This document shows positions 8,532-18,338 of a DNA stretch of 64,000 nt, piece by piece. Made by a program: the position numbers and the translations under genes. The notes beneath the pieces are model-generated. The model did no database searches and had not been told where the DNA came from. It saw nothing but the letters and a program-made list of their open reading frames with translations. How positions within the stretch are numbered: the stretch's first letter is position 1; every line of letters begins with the position of its first letter. This stretch comes from Chitinophaga sp. (GTDB lineage Bacteria; Bacteroidota; Bacteroidia; Chitinophagales; Chitinophagaceae), in the NCBI RefSeq assembly GCF_019236475.1, contig NZ_JAFAIX010000009.1:186001-250000 (forward strand). Direction: 5' to 3'.

Positions 8532-9497
8532 ATGTACTTATGTAAGTTTATTCTTGCACTATTATGCATTTGCTTTCTGCTAACGGCATCTGCTCAGGAA
8601 ATGTCTTCAAATAGGAAGAAAAAAAATCAATACTCTTCAAAGCTGAGCATTCGAAATGCTTTTGAAGAGCAAAGCGATAAAGCAGAACCGTCAAAAGCTT
8701 CTTTTTCTCTGCCTGATACTGGGAAAAAATCATTTTTGATTGATCTTGGTATTTCTTATGATATGTATTGGATGGGACTTAATCAGAAAAACAAAATTAA
8801 TGACAAGAAACTCAGCCCTTTTGTAGTTTTTAGTCGAAATACTTTGATCTCAAAAGAACAATATAGTTATCGTACGGGATTGGCTGGTGAATATGCTGTT
8901 GGCAGCCGTAACTCGGAACCACAGAACGGAGATATTTACAGATCAATTCATTATCTGAATGCAACGGTTCAGTATCAACGAAATAAAATAGATACAACTC
9001 ATTCCTTTATAACGACTATTTATTGGAGTTATGCAAAGGGGAATCAAACTAATGCGGAAAGAAATATGTTCATCAACTATTACAAGAGAATTAGGGGTAG
9101 CTATTTTTTTTATTACATTGGACCTAGTGCAGGGGTAGAGTTTCAGGATATTTTTCAGGCAAAGGACACTACTATCGGCGCGCAGCTGCGGCTATATAGC
9201 AACATTGATGGAAGAATTGCGTTTAGGTGGGCAAAGAAGGGGAGGCGCGAAAAGATAAAATCCTATAGTTATCCAAAGTTGTTTGAAATAACGGCCAACT
9301 ACATTCCAAGGTATACCCTTTTTAATGGATGGAAAAACGCGGAAATCTATAATCCATTATTCAAAACTTCGTTGGTTTATTATCCAACTTTTAATCAAGA
9401 TTTCTCCATCGCATTGTCCTACTCAAATGGCGCAGACCCGATAGGTGGGCTGGAAAAGCAGAGGTTCTGGCTGTTTGCGGTTCAGTTTAAAAAATAA
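8532..9497 (+). CDS. Exported outer-membrane beta-barrel-like protein, unknown function
   Basis: A 321-residue protein with a clear signal peptide (CKFILALLCICFLLTASAQ, cleavage after residue ~21). The mature part is rich in alternating aromatic/polar strands (SYDMYWMGL, YRTGLAGEYAVGS, FEITANYIPRYTLF) and ends in FAVQFKK, typical of small outer-membrane barrels. No specific family is recognised. It lies 17 bp after the ACP-like gene and is probably co-transcribed. Base composition is AT-rich like the rest of the 4.2-9.5 kb block, suggesting that the block entered as a unit. Confidence 0.65.
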   Translation: MYLCKFILALLCICFLLTASAQEMSSNRKKKNQYSSKLSIRNAFEEQSDKAEPSKASFSLPDTGKKSFLIDLGISYDMYWMGLNQKNKINDKKLSPFVVFSRNTLISKEQYSYRTGLAGEYAVGSRNSEPQNGDIYRSIHYLNATVQYQRNKIDTTHSFITTIYWSYAKGNQTNAERNMFINYYKRIRGSYFFYYIGPSAGVEFQDIFQAKDTTIGAQLRLYSNIDGRIAFRWAKKGRREKIKSYSYPKLFEITANYIPRYTLFNGWKNAEIYNPLFKTSLVYYPTFNQDFSIALSYSNGADPIGGLEKQRFWLFAVQFKK

Positions 9498-10322
9498 TTC
9501 GGAAGTTTTCATCTCCCTTGAGTTCCTCAAGATCAGTATTAGCAATTTTTCATTTCTTATGACGTGTAACCTGTTTGTGTTATAATTGATATCAGCAAAA
9601 AAGAAAGGTTCTTACTTAGAATTAACCGTTCATAAAAAAAATATTATAATTTTATCTTGCTATTCTATGGTACAATTCATATATTTGTTTTGAACAAGGA
9701 AAATGCAATTATACGTTTTGTTTATGAGCCGACAACTGTTTCTATTTGTATAAAACTGTTTCACTTGTATTTAATATTAACGTGCACTCAACCAAAATCA
9801 AAAGGCAATATGATCTGATTCCATTATGCCATGGTCAGTTATCATAGGTCTGTAAAACTGATTACTGTAATACTTTTATAAGCCAAACTAAAGATTTGAC
9901 CTTCTATGGGTGTAAAATCTGCAATGTCAGGTTTTATATCAATACTTGCAATAACTACAGCAAGTATTATATTCTATTTTCCAATGATAAAATAAGTATG
10001 ATTTTCCCAGATAGCATGAGCATCTGATTTCAAAATAAAATCTAATTCTTAAAACCAAAATCTAACTAATCGATGGGCAAACACATTCCATGCGGTCGCG
10101 CACGACCGTACCTTTTTCTAGTTATTAATTAAATGAGCAAAAAAACGATTTAGCAATCATTACGCAAGTAATGATAAGGGTTGCTATTTGCCGTAACAAT
10201 TCATTTAAAACAACCAAAATCTTAAACATGCGCAATAAGGCTTTGTTGCGCTAACGGGTATTCTTTGCCTTTACCCAATGCCTTATGTGGAACACATCTC
10301 CAAACTAAAAACAACTGTTCAA
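9498..10322 (+). promoter_or_regulatory. Long SusC leader/intergenic region with two hairpins
   Basis: This 825-bp gene-free, AT-rich stretch precedes the first SusC gene. Two strong structures lie near the gene: CGGTCG-CGCA-CGACCG at 10093-10108, followed by TACCTTTTT, which could attenuate transcription, and ATCATTAC-GCAA-GTAATGAT at 10156-10175, an 8-bp stem capped by a GNRA loop. A weak Bacteroidota-type promoter candidate (TTTG, then TATTCTTTG) lies at ~10242-10267, with short spacing. No ORF is convincing. The rest shows nothing I can assign. Confidence 0.4.
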
Positions 10323-13300
10323 ATGAAAAAAATTGCATCTCTATGTCTGCTGCTGGTGCTCTTCGGAACGATTGCCTTTGGGCAGCAAACCCGAAGTATT
10401 TCCGGGCATATCACAGATGAAGCCGGCGCCCCTATTGGCGCAGCTACCATTTATATCAAAGGTACCACCTCTGGTACAATGACAGACGGAAATGGTCATT
10501 TCAAATTAAATGTGAAAAATGGCGCTATTTTAATCATCTCTTCTATAGGCTATAAAAGCAAGGAAATTACTGCCGATGGACAAACAGAATTCTCTATAAA
10601 ACTCGCTTTTTCTTCTAAATCAATTGACGAAGTAATCGTTACCGCCGGGGGTGTTTCTGCTAAAAGAAAAGAACTTGGTTACGCTAACTCTGTTATCAAA
10701 AACGATGCATTGGTTGCCGGTAAAGCTACCAGCATTGCTGGCGGCCTGCAAGGTAAAGTGGCCGGTCTGCAAATCAGCGGTACCGGTGGCGGTGTAAACC
10801 CTAACTACCGTTTGATATTGAGAGGTCAACGCTCCTTAACCGGTAACAACCAAGCATTGATCGTACTGGACAACGTAATCGTTACCAGCGATATCCTCGG
10901 TAACCTGAACCCTAATGATGTTGAAAACGTAGTGGTACTGAATGGTGCCGGCGCTGCCGCACTATACGGTTCCCAGGCTTCTAACGGTGCTGTAATCGTT
11001 ACTACTAAAAAAGGTAAGAAAGGTATGACCAGCGTTAATGTAGGTCATACTACCACATTTGAACAAGTAGCATTCTTCCCTAAAATCCAGAAGAAATTTG
11101 GTGCTGGCGGTACTGCTTATGGCACTGATGCAAACGGTAATCCTCCTTTTTCTTATCTCGAAAACCAATCCTACGGACCTGCATTTGATGGTGTTAAAAG
11201 ACCGCTGGGACCCGCTTTGGAAGATGGTTCCCAGGATTCTGCCGTTTATGCTTTCAACAATGGCCACAATAAATTTTGGGTAACCGGCATGACCAATCAA
11301 ACAGATTTTTCTATCTCCAATGGCGATGATAAATCTACGCTTTATTTATCTGGTCAATATCTCAGTGCTTCTGGTACTACTCCCGATGATAAATACAACC
11401 GTATTACCCTGCGTGTAAACGGTACAAGAAAAATAGGCAATACCATCAATGTTAGCTATAATACCAGCTATGTATCGAACAAGTATGATGTTACCTCTGC
11501 TACTGCATCTATGTATGGCAACATGCTGAACATGCCAAGTAACGTTGACATTACCAAGTATAAAAATTGGCAGACAGATAAATTTGCCAACCCGAACGGG
11601 TTCTACAATCCTTGGTACCAGAACCCGTACTTCACTAAGGATAATAACAGATCCAATATGAAAAATGATTACCTCACTGGTAATCTTGAATTGAAATTTA
11701 CACCGATCGCTGGTCTTGATTTCGTGGCACGCGAAGGTATTATCACCAGAATATATACTAACAAAAATACCCTAGGCGCTTTCAAGTATACTGATTTCGC
11801 CAAACATACTGATGGTAGCTCCAAAGCAGATATCGCTGCTGCTGTATCTGACAACAGTAATTACACCACCCTGCTGCTCACTGACCTGTTTGCTCAATAC
11901 AACAAAAAAGTGGGGCACTTTAATTTCAATGTAATCGGTGGTGGCCAATGGCACCAGGATCAGGCTAAATATGTTGGTGTTTCTGCCAATGGATTAGTGA
12001 TTCCAAACTTGTTTAACGTAAGTAATGGTGTGGGTACACCGGGAGCTACTGAAAGCAACTACAAAGCCCGTCAGATTGGTGCTTATGGAAGTGTAACCGT
12101 TGGTTATAACAACTACCTCTTCCTGCATGTTACTGGCAGAAATGACTGGGTTTCTACGCTGGCTCCAGAAAACCGTTCATTCTTCTACCCATCTGTAAAC
12201 CTCTCATTCGTTGCTACAGATGCGCTGGATGTATTGAAATACAGCAAAACCATCAGCTACCTGAAACTCAGAGCTGGATGGTCTAAAGTGGGCCAGGTAA
12301 ATCTTGGTAACAGCTCTAACTACGGCGCTTACCAGCTTACTCCTACCATCAGCGGTAAGGCTTTTGGCTTCCCTTATGGCAGCCTAGCCGGTTACACTGT
12401 TGATAACACCTTGATCTCTAATACACTGAAACCTGAGATCACCAAAGGCTATGAAGGTGGTTTTGACTTGAATCTCTTCAACGATCGCTTTACATCCAAC
12501 TTCACCTATTTTAATACTAAAACTGATAACCAAACTGTAAATACACGCGTATCCTACGCTACCGGTTTTAGCTCTTTAAGAACAAATACGGGTCAAACAC
12601 AAAGTAAAGGTATTGAAGTAACGGCGCACGTTACGGCCATTAAAACAAATAAATTCACTGCTACTATAGGTGGTAACTACGCCTACCTTGATAACAAAGT
12701 AAATTTCATCAGTGCGGCACTGCCTACACTCGCACTGGCTACTTATGGAACAGACGGACCAGGTTCTTATGCACTGCCTGGCCAGGTATTCCCTGTAATT
12801 ATGGGCTTTGACTATAAGCGCACACCAGATGGTAAAGTTATCGTAGATGGTCAAACCGGCTTACCTACCAAATCTGATACTATTTCTATGTTAGGTAACG
12901 CTACACCTAAACATAAACTCAGCTTGGATGGGTTGTTTACTTACAAAAACTTTAGCCTGAGCATTCTCTTTGAATACCGTGGTGGCTACAAAATATACAA
13001 TGCCATGGGCCCTGAATTGGATTGGTCCGGAACTGGCTACAGAACTGCACTATACAACCGTGAACGTTTTGTATTCCCGAACTCAGTGATCGCGGATCCA
13101 AATAACCCTGGCAAATACATTCCTAACACCAACGTAACAGTTAAGAATGGTAATGGTAACAATGGCTTCTGGACAGATGGTATCAATAGAGATGTAACCT
13201 CTAACTATGTTACTTCCGGCGACTTCTGGAAATTGAGAGAGATCGCACTTTCTTATAATGTACCAGAATCATTCCTGAAGAAAACAAAGATCCTGAAAGG

Positions 13301-13475
13301 ACTTACCCTGAGTGTACAAGGACGTAACCTGTTCCTCTGGATGGCGAAAGATAATTACTACACCGATCCAGAATACAGTGATGCAGGTAATGATAGCAAT
13401 GGTATTGGATTAACAGGCTTAGGCCAAACACCACCATCACGTTATTATGGCGCTTCCATATTAGCTAAGTTCTAA
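10323..13475 (+). CDS. SusC/RagA-family TonB-linked outer-membrane transporter
   Basis: A 1050-residue protein from the ATG at 10323 (MKKIASLCLLLVLFGTIAFG signal peptide); an upstream in-frame ATG would bury the signal. The order is a carboxypeptidase-regulatory-like domain (~22-105, SGHITDEAGAPIGAATIYIK), a TonB plug (GKVAGLQISGTGGG, LILRGQRSL, ALIVLDNVIV) and a large barrel ending ILAKF. There is no STN domain, so it should not signal to a FecR anti-sigma factor. It forms the outer-membrane import channel with the SusD gene 30 bp downstream. The substrate is probably a glycan or peptide; the facing GH110 gene hints at alpha-galactosides but does not prove it. Confidence 0.95.
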   Translation: MKKIASLCLLLVLFGTIAFGQQTRSISGHITDEAGAPIGAATIYIKGTTSGTMTDGNGHFKLNVKNGAILIISSIGYKSKEITADGQTEFSIKLAFSSKSIDEVIVTAGGVSAKRKELGYANSVIKNDALVAGKATSIAGGLQGKVAGLQISGTGGGVNPNYRLILRGQRSLTGNNQALIVLDNVIVTSDILGNLNPNDVENVVVLNGAGAAALYGSQASNGAVIVTTKKGKKGMTSVNVGHTTTFEQVAFFPKIQKKFGAGGTAYGTDANGNPPFSYLENQSYGPAFDGVKRPLGPALEDGSQDSAVYAFNNGHNKFWVTGMTNQTDFSISNGDDKSTLYLSGQYLSASGTTPDDKYNRITLRVNGTRKIGNTINVSYNTSYVSNKYDVTSATASMYGNMLNMPSNVDITKYKNWQTDKFANPNGFYNPWYQNPYFTKDNNRSNMKNDYLTGNLELKFTPIAGLDFVAREGIITRIYTNKNTLGAFKYTDFAKHTDGSSKADIAAAVSDNSNYTTLLLTDLFAQYNKKVGHFNFNVIGGGQWHQDQAKYVGVSANGLVIPNLFNVSNGVGTPGATESNYKARQIGAYGSVTVGYNNYLFLHVTGRNDWVSTLAPENRSFFYPSVNLSFVATDALDVLKYSKTISYLKLRAGWSKVGQVNLGNSSNYGAYQLTPTISGKAFGFPYGSLAGYTVDNTLISNTLKPEITKGYEGGFDLNLFNDRFTSNFTYFNTKTDNQTVNTRVSYATGFSSLRTNTGQTQSKGIEVTAHVTAIKTNKFTATIGGNYAYLDNKVNFISAALPTLALATYGTDGPGSYALPGQVFPVIMGFDYKRTPDGKVIVDGQTGLPTKSDTISMLGNATPKHKLSLDGLFTYKNFSLSILFEYRGGYKIYNAMGPELDWSGTGYRTALYNRERFVFPNSVIADPNNPGKYIPNTNVTVKNGNGNNGFWTDGINRDVTSNYVTSGDFWKLREIALSYNVPESFLKKTKILKGLTLSVQGRNLFLWMAKDNYYTDPEYSDAGNDSNGIGLTGLGQTPPSRYYGASILAKF

Positions 13476-13505
13476 TCCTGATGATGATCAATTAAAAAAA
13501 ACATT

Positions 13506-15071
13506 ATGAAAAAGATAAGCTTCTTGTTTTTTATGGGGATGGCGGTACTGACTACCTCCTGTAAAAAATATCTGGATATCAATAACAACCCTAACCAGGG
13601 TACTACCGCATATGCTACGCCACAACTTATAATGCCACAAGCATTAACAGGTACGGCTGCCAGCCTGAACACCTACAATAGCTATGGCTCTCAATTAGGG
13701 GGATATGCTGCTAATGCAGGTGGATATGGTGGATTTGGACAATCCATCTCCTATAACTTTTCTTCCACCTTCTTTTCTGGCTTGTGGACAGGCCCTTACG
13801 ATAACCTGGAAGACTACCAAACCATCCTGAATGGCTGCAAAGATGCTACCTATAGCTACTTTGCTGGCGTAAGCAGAATCATGATGGCATATAACTATCA
13901 GTTGCTGGTAGATACTTACAATGATATTCCTTATGCAAATGCCTTACAAGGCGCCAACAACCTTACGCCTAAATATACTGCCGCCGCTGATGTATATAAA
14001 GATATCGCCAGCCAGATAGACACAGCCATCACGTTAATCAACACCGGCAGTAAAACTCCTGGTGTTATTCCTTTGGGCAATTTGGATGTCATCTTTGGCG
14101 GTGATCTGACCAAATGGAAACAGTTTGCCAACACGCTTAAATTAAGGATACTGCTGCGTGGCAACGGGAAAGTAACTTTCGCCAACAGCACTTTCACTGC
14201 TGATGGCTTCCTGACCACCAACGCATTAGTTAATCCTGGTTATACAAAAGACAATGGCAAACAAAATCCTAAATGGGATAGCTGGGCTTTTTCGTATACT
14301 GGAGGTGATGTAGGTAAATCATGGATGCCTAATACTTTTGTATTCAGCTTTTATAACGGCGTAAAATTATCCGATCCTTACAGAGGTGCTGCTATTTATT
14401 ACCAGTTCCCTAAAACCGGTATCAACAGGCTGGGCGTAGAAAATAACAACGTACCATCCAGTGTATCAGGTGGTTTCTGGTATCCTGCTGTTAATAGGGC
14501 TGGTACTTCAGCAGTAGATACAGTAGGTGTGTTAAAAAGCCCTTCAGCGGGATTCCCTGTGATCACTGCTGCTGAAAGCTATTTTCTGCAGGCAGAAGGC
14601 GTTGTGCGTGGCCTAATCCCAGGCAATGCTGCAACATTGTTTAACCAGGGTATTACAGCATCCTTCACCTATCTGTATACCAAAGGTGATGGTACAACCA
14701 TTGTAGGCAACCCTGCCGGCGATGCAGCCAAATATCTGACAGACAATGCAACCAGCCCACTGGTAAACTTCGCACTGGCTACTACCCTCAACCAGCAAGT
14801 AGAAGCGATCATCACACAAAAATACATTGCGCTCAACTTCGTAAACAGCCAGGAAGGATGGAACGAATACAGACGTACGCATTATCCTACTATCAGCAGT
14901 GCTGCCGGTGCAGATGGTACCCAAACTTTTGCGTCATCTGTATCTGAAAGCACCCGCCCAGATAAACTGCCTACAAGACTGCTGTATCCAGGATCTGAAG
15001 GAGCATACAATACAGCCAATGTACCCAAAAATATCAGTGTGTATTCTTCCCTGATTTTCTGGGCACTGTGA
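13506..15071 (+). CDS. SusD-like substrate-binding lipoprotein (SusD-like_2/RagB type)
   Basis: A 521-residue surface lipoprotein with lipobox LTTSC (Cys19). The region starting CKKYLDINNNPNQ and the later YDNLEDYQTIL and YNYQLLVDTYNDIPY segments are characteristic of the SusD-like subgroup that pairs with SusC transporters. It caps the SusC channel and binds the substrate on the cell surface. The gene follows susC by 30 bp and precedes the DUF1735 lipoprotein by 20 bp, so all three form one operon. The C-terminus (RLLYPGSEGAYN) is intact. Confidence 0.93.
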   Translation: MKKISFLFFMGMAVLTTSCKKYLDINNNPNQGTTAYATPQLIMPQALTGTAASLNTYNSYGSQLGGYAANAGGYGGFGQSISYNFSSTFFSGLWTGPYDNLEDYQTILNGCKDATYSYFAGVSRIMMAYNYQLLVDTYNDIPYANALQGANNLTPKYTAAADVYKDIASQIDTAITLINTGSKTPGVIPLGNLDVIFGGDLTKWKQFANTLKLRILLRGNGKVTFANSTFTADGFLTTNALVNPGYTKDNGKQNPKWDSWAFSYTGGDVGKSWMPNTFVFSFYNGVKLSDPYRGAAIYYQFPKTGINRLGVENNNVPSSVSGGFWYPAVNRAGTSAVDTVGVLKSPSAGFPVITAAESYFLQAEGVVRGLIPGNAATLFNQGITASFTYLYTKGDGTTIVGNPAGDAAKYLTDNATSPLVNFALATTLNQQVEAIITQKYIALNFVNSQEGWNEYRRTHYPTISSAAGADGTQTFASSVSESTRPDKLPTRLLYPGSEGAYNTANVPKNISVYSSLIFWAL

Positions 15072-15091
15072 TCATCTAAAACTATTATAAC

Positions 15092-16087
15092 ATGAAACAA
15101 TCCAGCATAAAAGCATTACTTTCTTTCGCCATTCTCTTCAGCATGACTTCCTGTCTGAAAAAGAATGATATGATAGGACTAGATACCTCCGCGAGAAGTA
15201 ATATCATTGAATTTGCCAATACCGGTGATAACGTAGCCACCGCTACTTCCACCTACCCCCGTTTCACCACTGACCTGGGGGCTGTAAAATCCGGTGATAC
15301 CGTTTCGTTTAATGTGAATGTAAGCTACTCCGGCTCCAACGATGCACCTACCGACATTACCGTGAACCTGGCCTTGGATACGGTGATGCTGAAACAATTC
15401 AATGCTGAAAACGGTACTAACTACGTAGCACCTCCTGCTGCTATCTATTCGATGCCACAATCGGTAGTAATAAAGAAAGGTACTCGTAAAACGCAGGTTA
15501 AAGTTGGCATCGTCAACAATAACAGCTTTAACTTTAATGTGAACTACGGGTTACCATTAACAATAAGCAGCTCCACTGGCGGTATTATCAGTGCTAACTT
15601 TGGTAAAGCCGTATATTCATTTTCTGCACGTAATACCTATGATGGTATCTACATGATGGATGCAACCGCTCCAATGGTGGATGTGCTGAATGCAGGTATT
15701 ACCGGGTGGTACCCTGTTAAAATGCACCTGATTACCTATTCCGGTAATTCAGTAGCACTTTATGATGGTGTACCAATATATACCAAAACTTATGGCCACC
15801 CGATCCAAAGCGGTGGCAGCGGCTCTTACTACGGTAGTTTCAGCCCTGTGTTCTTCTTTGATAAAGCAGGTAATATCACCAGTGTTACCAACTATTACGG
15901 ACAGAATTCCGGTGGTAACAAACGTTCTGCCGTATTGGACCCTACTGGCATAAACAAAATCACTTTCAAAGCAGATGGTACTGTTGACCATTTTGAAGTG
16001 AGCTACATCATGACACAGAGCGTATCTTCACCGGATTTACCAAGAACGTATTTTCATGAGAAATTTACGTATCTGAAATCCAGGTAA
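15092..16087 (+). CDS. DUF1735-containing lipoprotein (putative surface glycan-binding protein)
   Basis: A 331-residue lipoprotein (FSMTSC, Cys21). After the lipid anchor an Ig-like DUF1735 domain runs over ~residues 40-170 (VTVNL-type strands; FNAENGTNYVAPP and YSMPQSVVIKKGTRKTQVKV are typical). A second domain of ~150 residues follows, beginning YDGIYMMDATAPM. Such proteins sit directly after susD in Bacteroidota loci and act as accessory surface binding proteins. It is the last gene of the susCD operon; a perfect terminator follows at 16163. The ligand is unknown. Confidence 0.85.
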   Translation: MKQSSIKALLSFAILFSMTSCLKKNDMIGLDTSARSNIIEFANTGDNVATATSTYPRFTTDLGAVKSGDTVSFNVNVSYSGSNDAPTDITVNLALDTVMLKQFNAENGTNYVAPPAAIYSMPQSVVIKKGTRKTQVKVGIVNNNSFNFNVNYGLPLTISSSTGGIISANFGKAVYSFSARNTYDGIYMMDATAPMVDVLNAGITGWYPVKMHLITYSGNSVALYDGVPIYTKTYGHPIQSGGSGSYYGSFSPVFFFDKAGNITSVTNYYGQNSGGNKRSAVLDPTGINKITFKADGTVDHFEVSYIMTQSVSSPDLPRTYFHEKFTYLKSR

Positions 16088-16162
16088 GGATCAGTCATGT
16101 GGCACTAGTAAGCACAGTATTGACCGCAGTAATAGTTGTAATATTTGACACTCATCGAAAAT

Positions 16163-16197
16163 AAAAAAGCCTGTAAGCTAAACTTACAGGCTTTTTT
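16163..16197. terminator. Perfect 15-bp stem terminator between convergent genes (cassette copy 1)
   Basis: AAAAAAGCCTGTAAG (16163-16177), loop CTAAA, then its exact complement ending in six T (16183-16197). It works in both directions and ends the susCD operon on the plus strand. The same hairpin recurs at 20900-20934, and a related one follows the tRNA-Leu at 29043-29079. Upstream flanking bases (TTTGACACTCATCG from 16144) also resemble copy 2. Confidence 0.85.
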
Positions 16198-16231
16198 AGT
16201 GCCCAGAACTGGAAAATTATTGAACCAGTTC
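16195..16231 (-). pseudogene. Remnant of a tRNA-Leu 3' end (copy 1)
   Basis: Nineteen bases at 16195-16213 are identical to the 3' end and flank of the intact tRNA-Leu at 29082. They include the acceptor strand TGCCCAGA and the start of the T arm. The T-arm stem is still recognisable on the minus strand (CTGG ... CCAG), but its loop is enlarged to TTCAATAATTTT. The rest of the tRNA is gone. Like the intact gene it abuts a long terminator hairpin. It is most simply a tRNA-end duplicate left by past integration or tandem tRNA loss. Confidence 0.6.
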
Positions 16232-16301
16232 CTATTGGTAATGAAAAGCTGATACAGCCTACAGTTTAAAAATATGGAGATTGAAAAAGCTATTGAATAA
16301 A

Positions 16302-18065
16302 TTATGGCTTTGTTTGAACTGCTGCCTGTATACCCCTGTACTCATTATTTTTGATTTCAAGATTCTTGCACTGGGGGATAAGGATGGGTTTAGAGGCTAG
16401 CGTGACATTACCAAATGACGTCATTGTTTTTTCAATAGTATTTTCCAAAAAAGTCAGACCGTCTACACTTTTGGCAGCAAGTACCTGCGGTGAAAATACC
16501 TTAAATGTATTATGCTCCACCCTGATATTGCTATGCACGAAATAATTTTTAATGGACGCGTGATTTTCTGGAGCAATATTAATCACATATGGTACCGAAA
16601 TATTGTATCCACATTCGATAAAGGTATTATTCCTGATCGTTACATCTTTGACTGGTCCGGATTCAAACCAACTCTGAGCGTCATCCGCAATAAGTATAGC
16701 ATGCATGCCAGTTCGATAAAAAGTATTGTTTTCGATCAATACTTTTCTGCGAGTAGTCACTAACAGGCCTCTGGTATTAGTACCTGCAAAATTACAATTA
16801 CGGATAGTTAGATCAGGTGTACAGGTAATATTTTCAAGACAATCACCAACTCTTAAGCTATCAGGAGAAACTTTTTCAAATTCGAGCTCCATTTCCCGCT
16901 CTGATACTAGTCGTGCCTTTTTGACCTTACCACTTGCATAAACCTGGAGGCTTGTAGCATGTACGAAACTTATTGAATCTCCATTAAAAAATGCTTCCAT
17001 TCCATAGGTCTGAGGATGCATAAAACGTACCTTCACTTTGGTCGAGGAAAGCAATGCGCTAACCTGCAGATGTGTGCCATGAACATTTATAGGATCATCA
17101 TGTGCTCCCTTGAAGCGACAATTTTCGATGAGCACGCTGCCAGAACAGCCTGAAAAGTGCATCGCATCAGCAAAGCAGGATATCTGCCTGCCCCGGGATG
17201 GCTCAATCCATATGCTGTCGTAATGAAGATTTTTGGAAAACTGGTTTACAATGCCCAATCCATGCATGTAATGAATCTTTACATTGTGCATGAAAACTTG
17301 TTCGCACTGGTTCACAAACATACCTACATGATCGCGTATAGGATCTCGAACCGTGAGAACCTCACCTGCAACATAATGCGCTTTTGAAAAATTACCCCGG
17401 AACTGTATCGTACCATTCGCCAACAGTTTAGTATCTGCTGATTGTAAGGGTTTAAATGTACTATAGTACAACAGCCCTTCTGTCGGTATAACACCAATTG
17501 CATGATAATGCTGCATTGTCCATCCCTCGCCATAAAAAATCAGACGGTTGTCAATGATGGCATATTTCGAATCTGGATGAACAGATGCAATGATAAGTGA
17601 ATCTGACACTGATTGGAATGTTAGCTCAGACATGGTCGGACGTTCAAAATCAATGGAGATATTCTCCATCGTTATATCCTTGCAATGATCAAATGCAAAG
17701 GTGGTCATCTTTCCGTGGAATATCAAGAGAGACCCGTTGCCATCTATCTTCAGGTGTTTCTTTTCTTCAAACAGTAGGCCTATCTTCTTCCGCTTCGACG
17801 GACACTCTTCTTCAGAGGAAGTATTCGAAATGAAAAAATTCCTTTCACTGGCCAACTGTGGCCAGAAATCATATCGCCCTTTTGGAAAGAAGAGTATAAT
17901 GCTATCTTCTCCTCCTATCGCCTCAATTGCGTTTTGAATGAGCGGTGATGCGTCCTCAAAACTATCAGGATGTAATCCATAGCTAGTAACATTGATTATC
18001 CGCTGCGCGAAGACATGACCGCAACAAAGCAACAGTAAAGTGGCAAAAAAATAAAAATGTCTCAT
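16302..18065 (-). CDS. GH110 alpha-1,3-galactosidase-like beta-helix enzyme
   Basis: A 587-residue secreted protein from the ATG at 18065 (MRHFYFFATLLLLCCGHVFA signal). It matches the GH110 pattern known from Bacteroides blood-group-B galactosidases: VTSYGLHPDSFEDASPLIQ, ILFFPKGRYDF, GNGSLLIFHGKM and NISIDFERP, then right-handed beta-helix repeats (IENCRF, IRNCNF, IRNNTF). The presumed catalytic acids are present with family spacing: Asp300 (CFADAMHFSGC) and the pair Asp323/Asp324 (GAHDDPINVHGT). GH110 enzymes remove terminal alpha-1,3-galactose by inversion. The gene is convergent with the susCD operon and may serve it, though it is not co-transcribed. Confidence 0.85.
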   Translation of the reverse strand: MRHFYFFATLLLLCCGHVFAQRIINVTSYGLHPDSFEDASPLIQNAIEAIGGEDSIILFFPKGRYDFWPQLASERNFFISNTSSEEECPSKRKKIGLLFEEKKHLKIDGNGSLLIFHGKMTTFAFDHCKDITMENISIDFERPTMSELTFQSVSDSLIIASVHPDSKYAIIDNRLIFYGEGWTMQHYHAIGVIPTEGLLYYSTFKPLQSADTKLLANGTIQFRGNFSKAHYVAGEVLTVRDPIRDHVGMFVNQCEQVFMHNVKIHYMHGLGIVNQFSKNLHYDSIWIEPSRGRQISCFADAMHFSGCSGSVLIENCRFKGAHDDPINVHGTHLQVSALLSSTKVKVRFMHPQTYGMEAFFNGDSISFVHATSLQVYASGKVKKARLVSEREMELEFEKVSPDSLRVGDCLENITCTPDLTIRNCNFAGTNTRGLLVTTRRKVLIENNTFYRTGMHAILIADDAQSWFESGPVKDVTIRNNTFIECGYNISVPYVINIAPENHASIKNYFVHSNIRVEHNTFKVFSPQVLAAKSVDGLTFLENTIEKTMTSFGNVTLASKPILIPQCKNLEIKNNEYRGIQAAVQTKP

Positions 18066-18281
18066 GTGTATATGTGATATCACAAATTTACCATCATGAG
18101 CTCCCCATATTTAATGCTATTTTACCTAATTCCACTTTTTTATTTACTTCAGGAAAGGTGCGTAGCATGGCCATGAGAGTGACATTGAATAGCCTCATAG
18201 GAATGTTAAAAGATGTAACCACCCTGAAACCGACAATGGATAATTATTTCGCTAAATATGCTACCCGGAAGATGCTAAGGG

Positions 18282-18325
18282 AATTAAAAAGCCTTCAAAT
18301 CTTTCGACTTGAAGGCTTTTTAATT
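18282..18325 (-). terminator. Terminator of the epoxide hydrolase gene
   Basis: A 17-bp perfect stem (AATTAAAAAGCCTTCAA at 18282-18298 against 18309-18325) with a 10-nt loop lies 14 bp beyond the stop of the minus-strand epoxide hydrolase gene. It carries a T run on both strands. Confidence 0.85.
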
Positions 18326-18338
18326 TTCTGGCTGCTAA

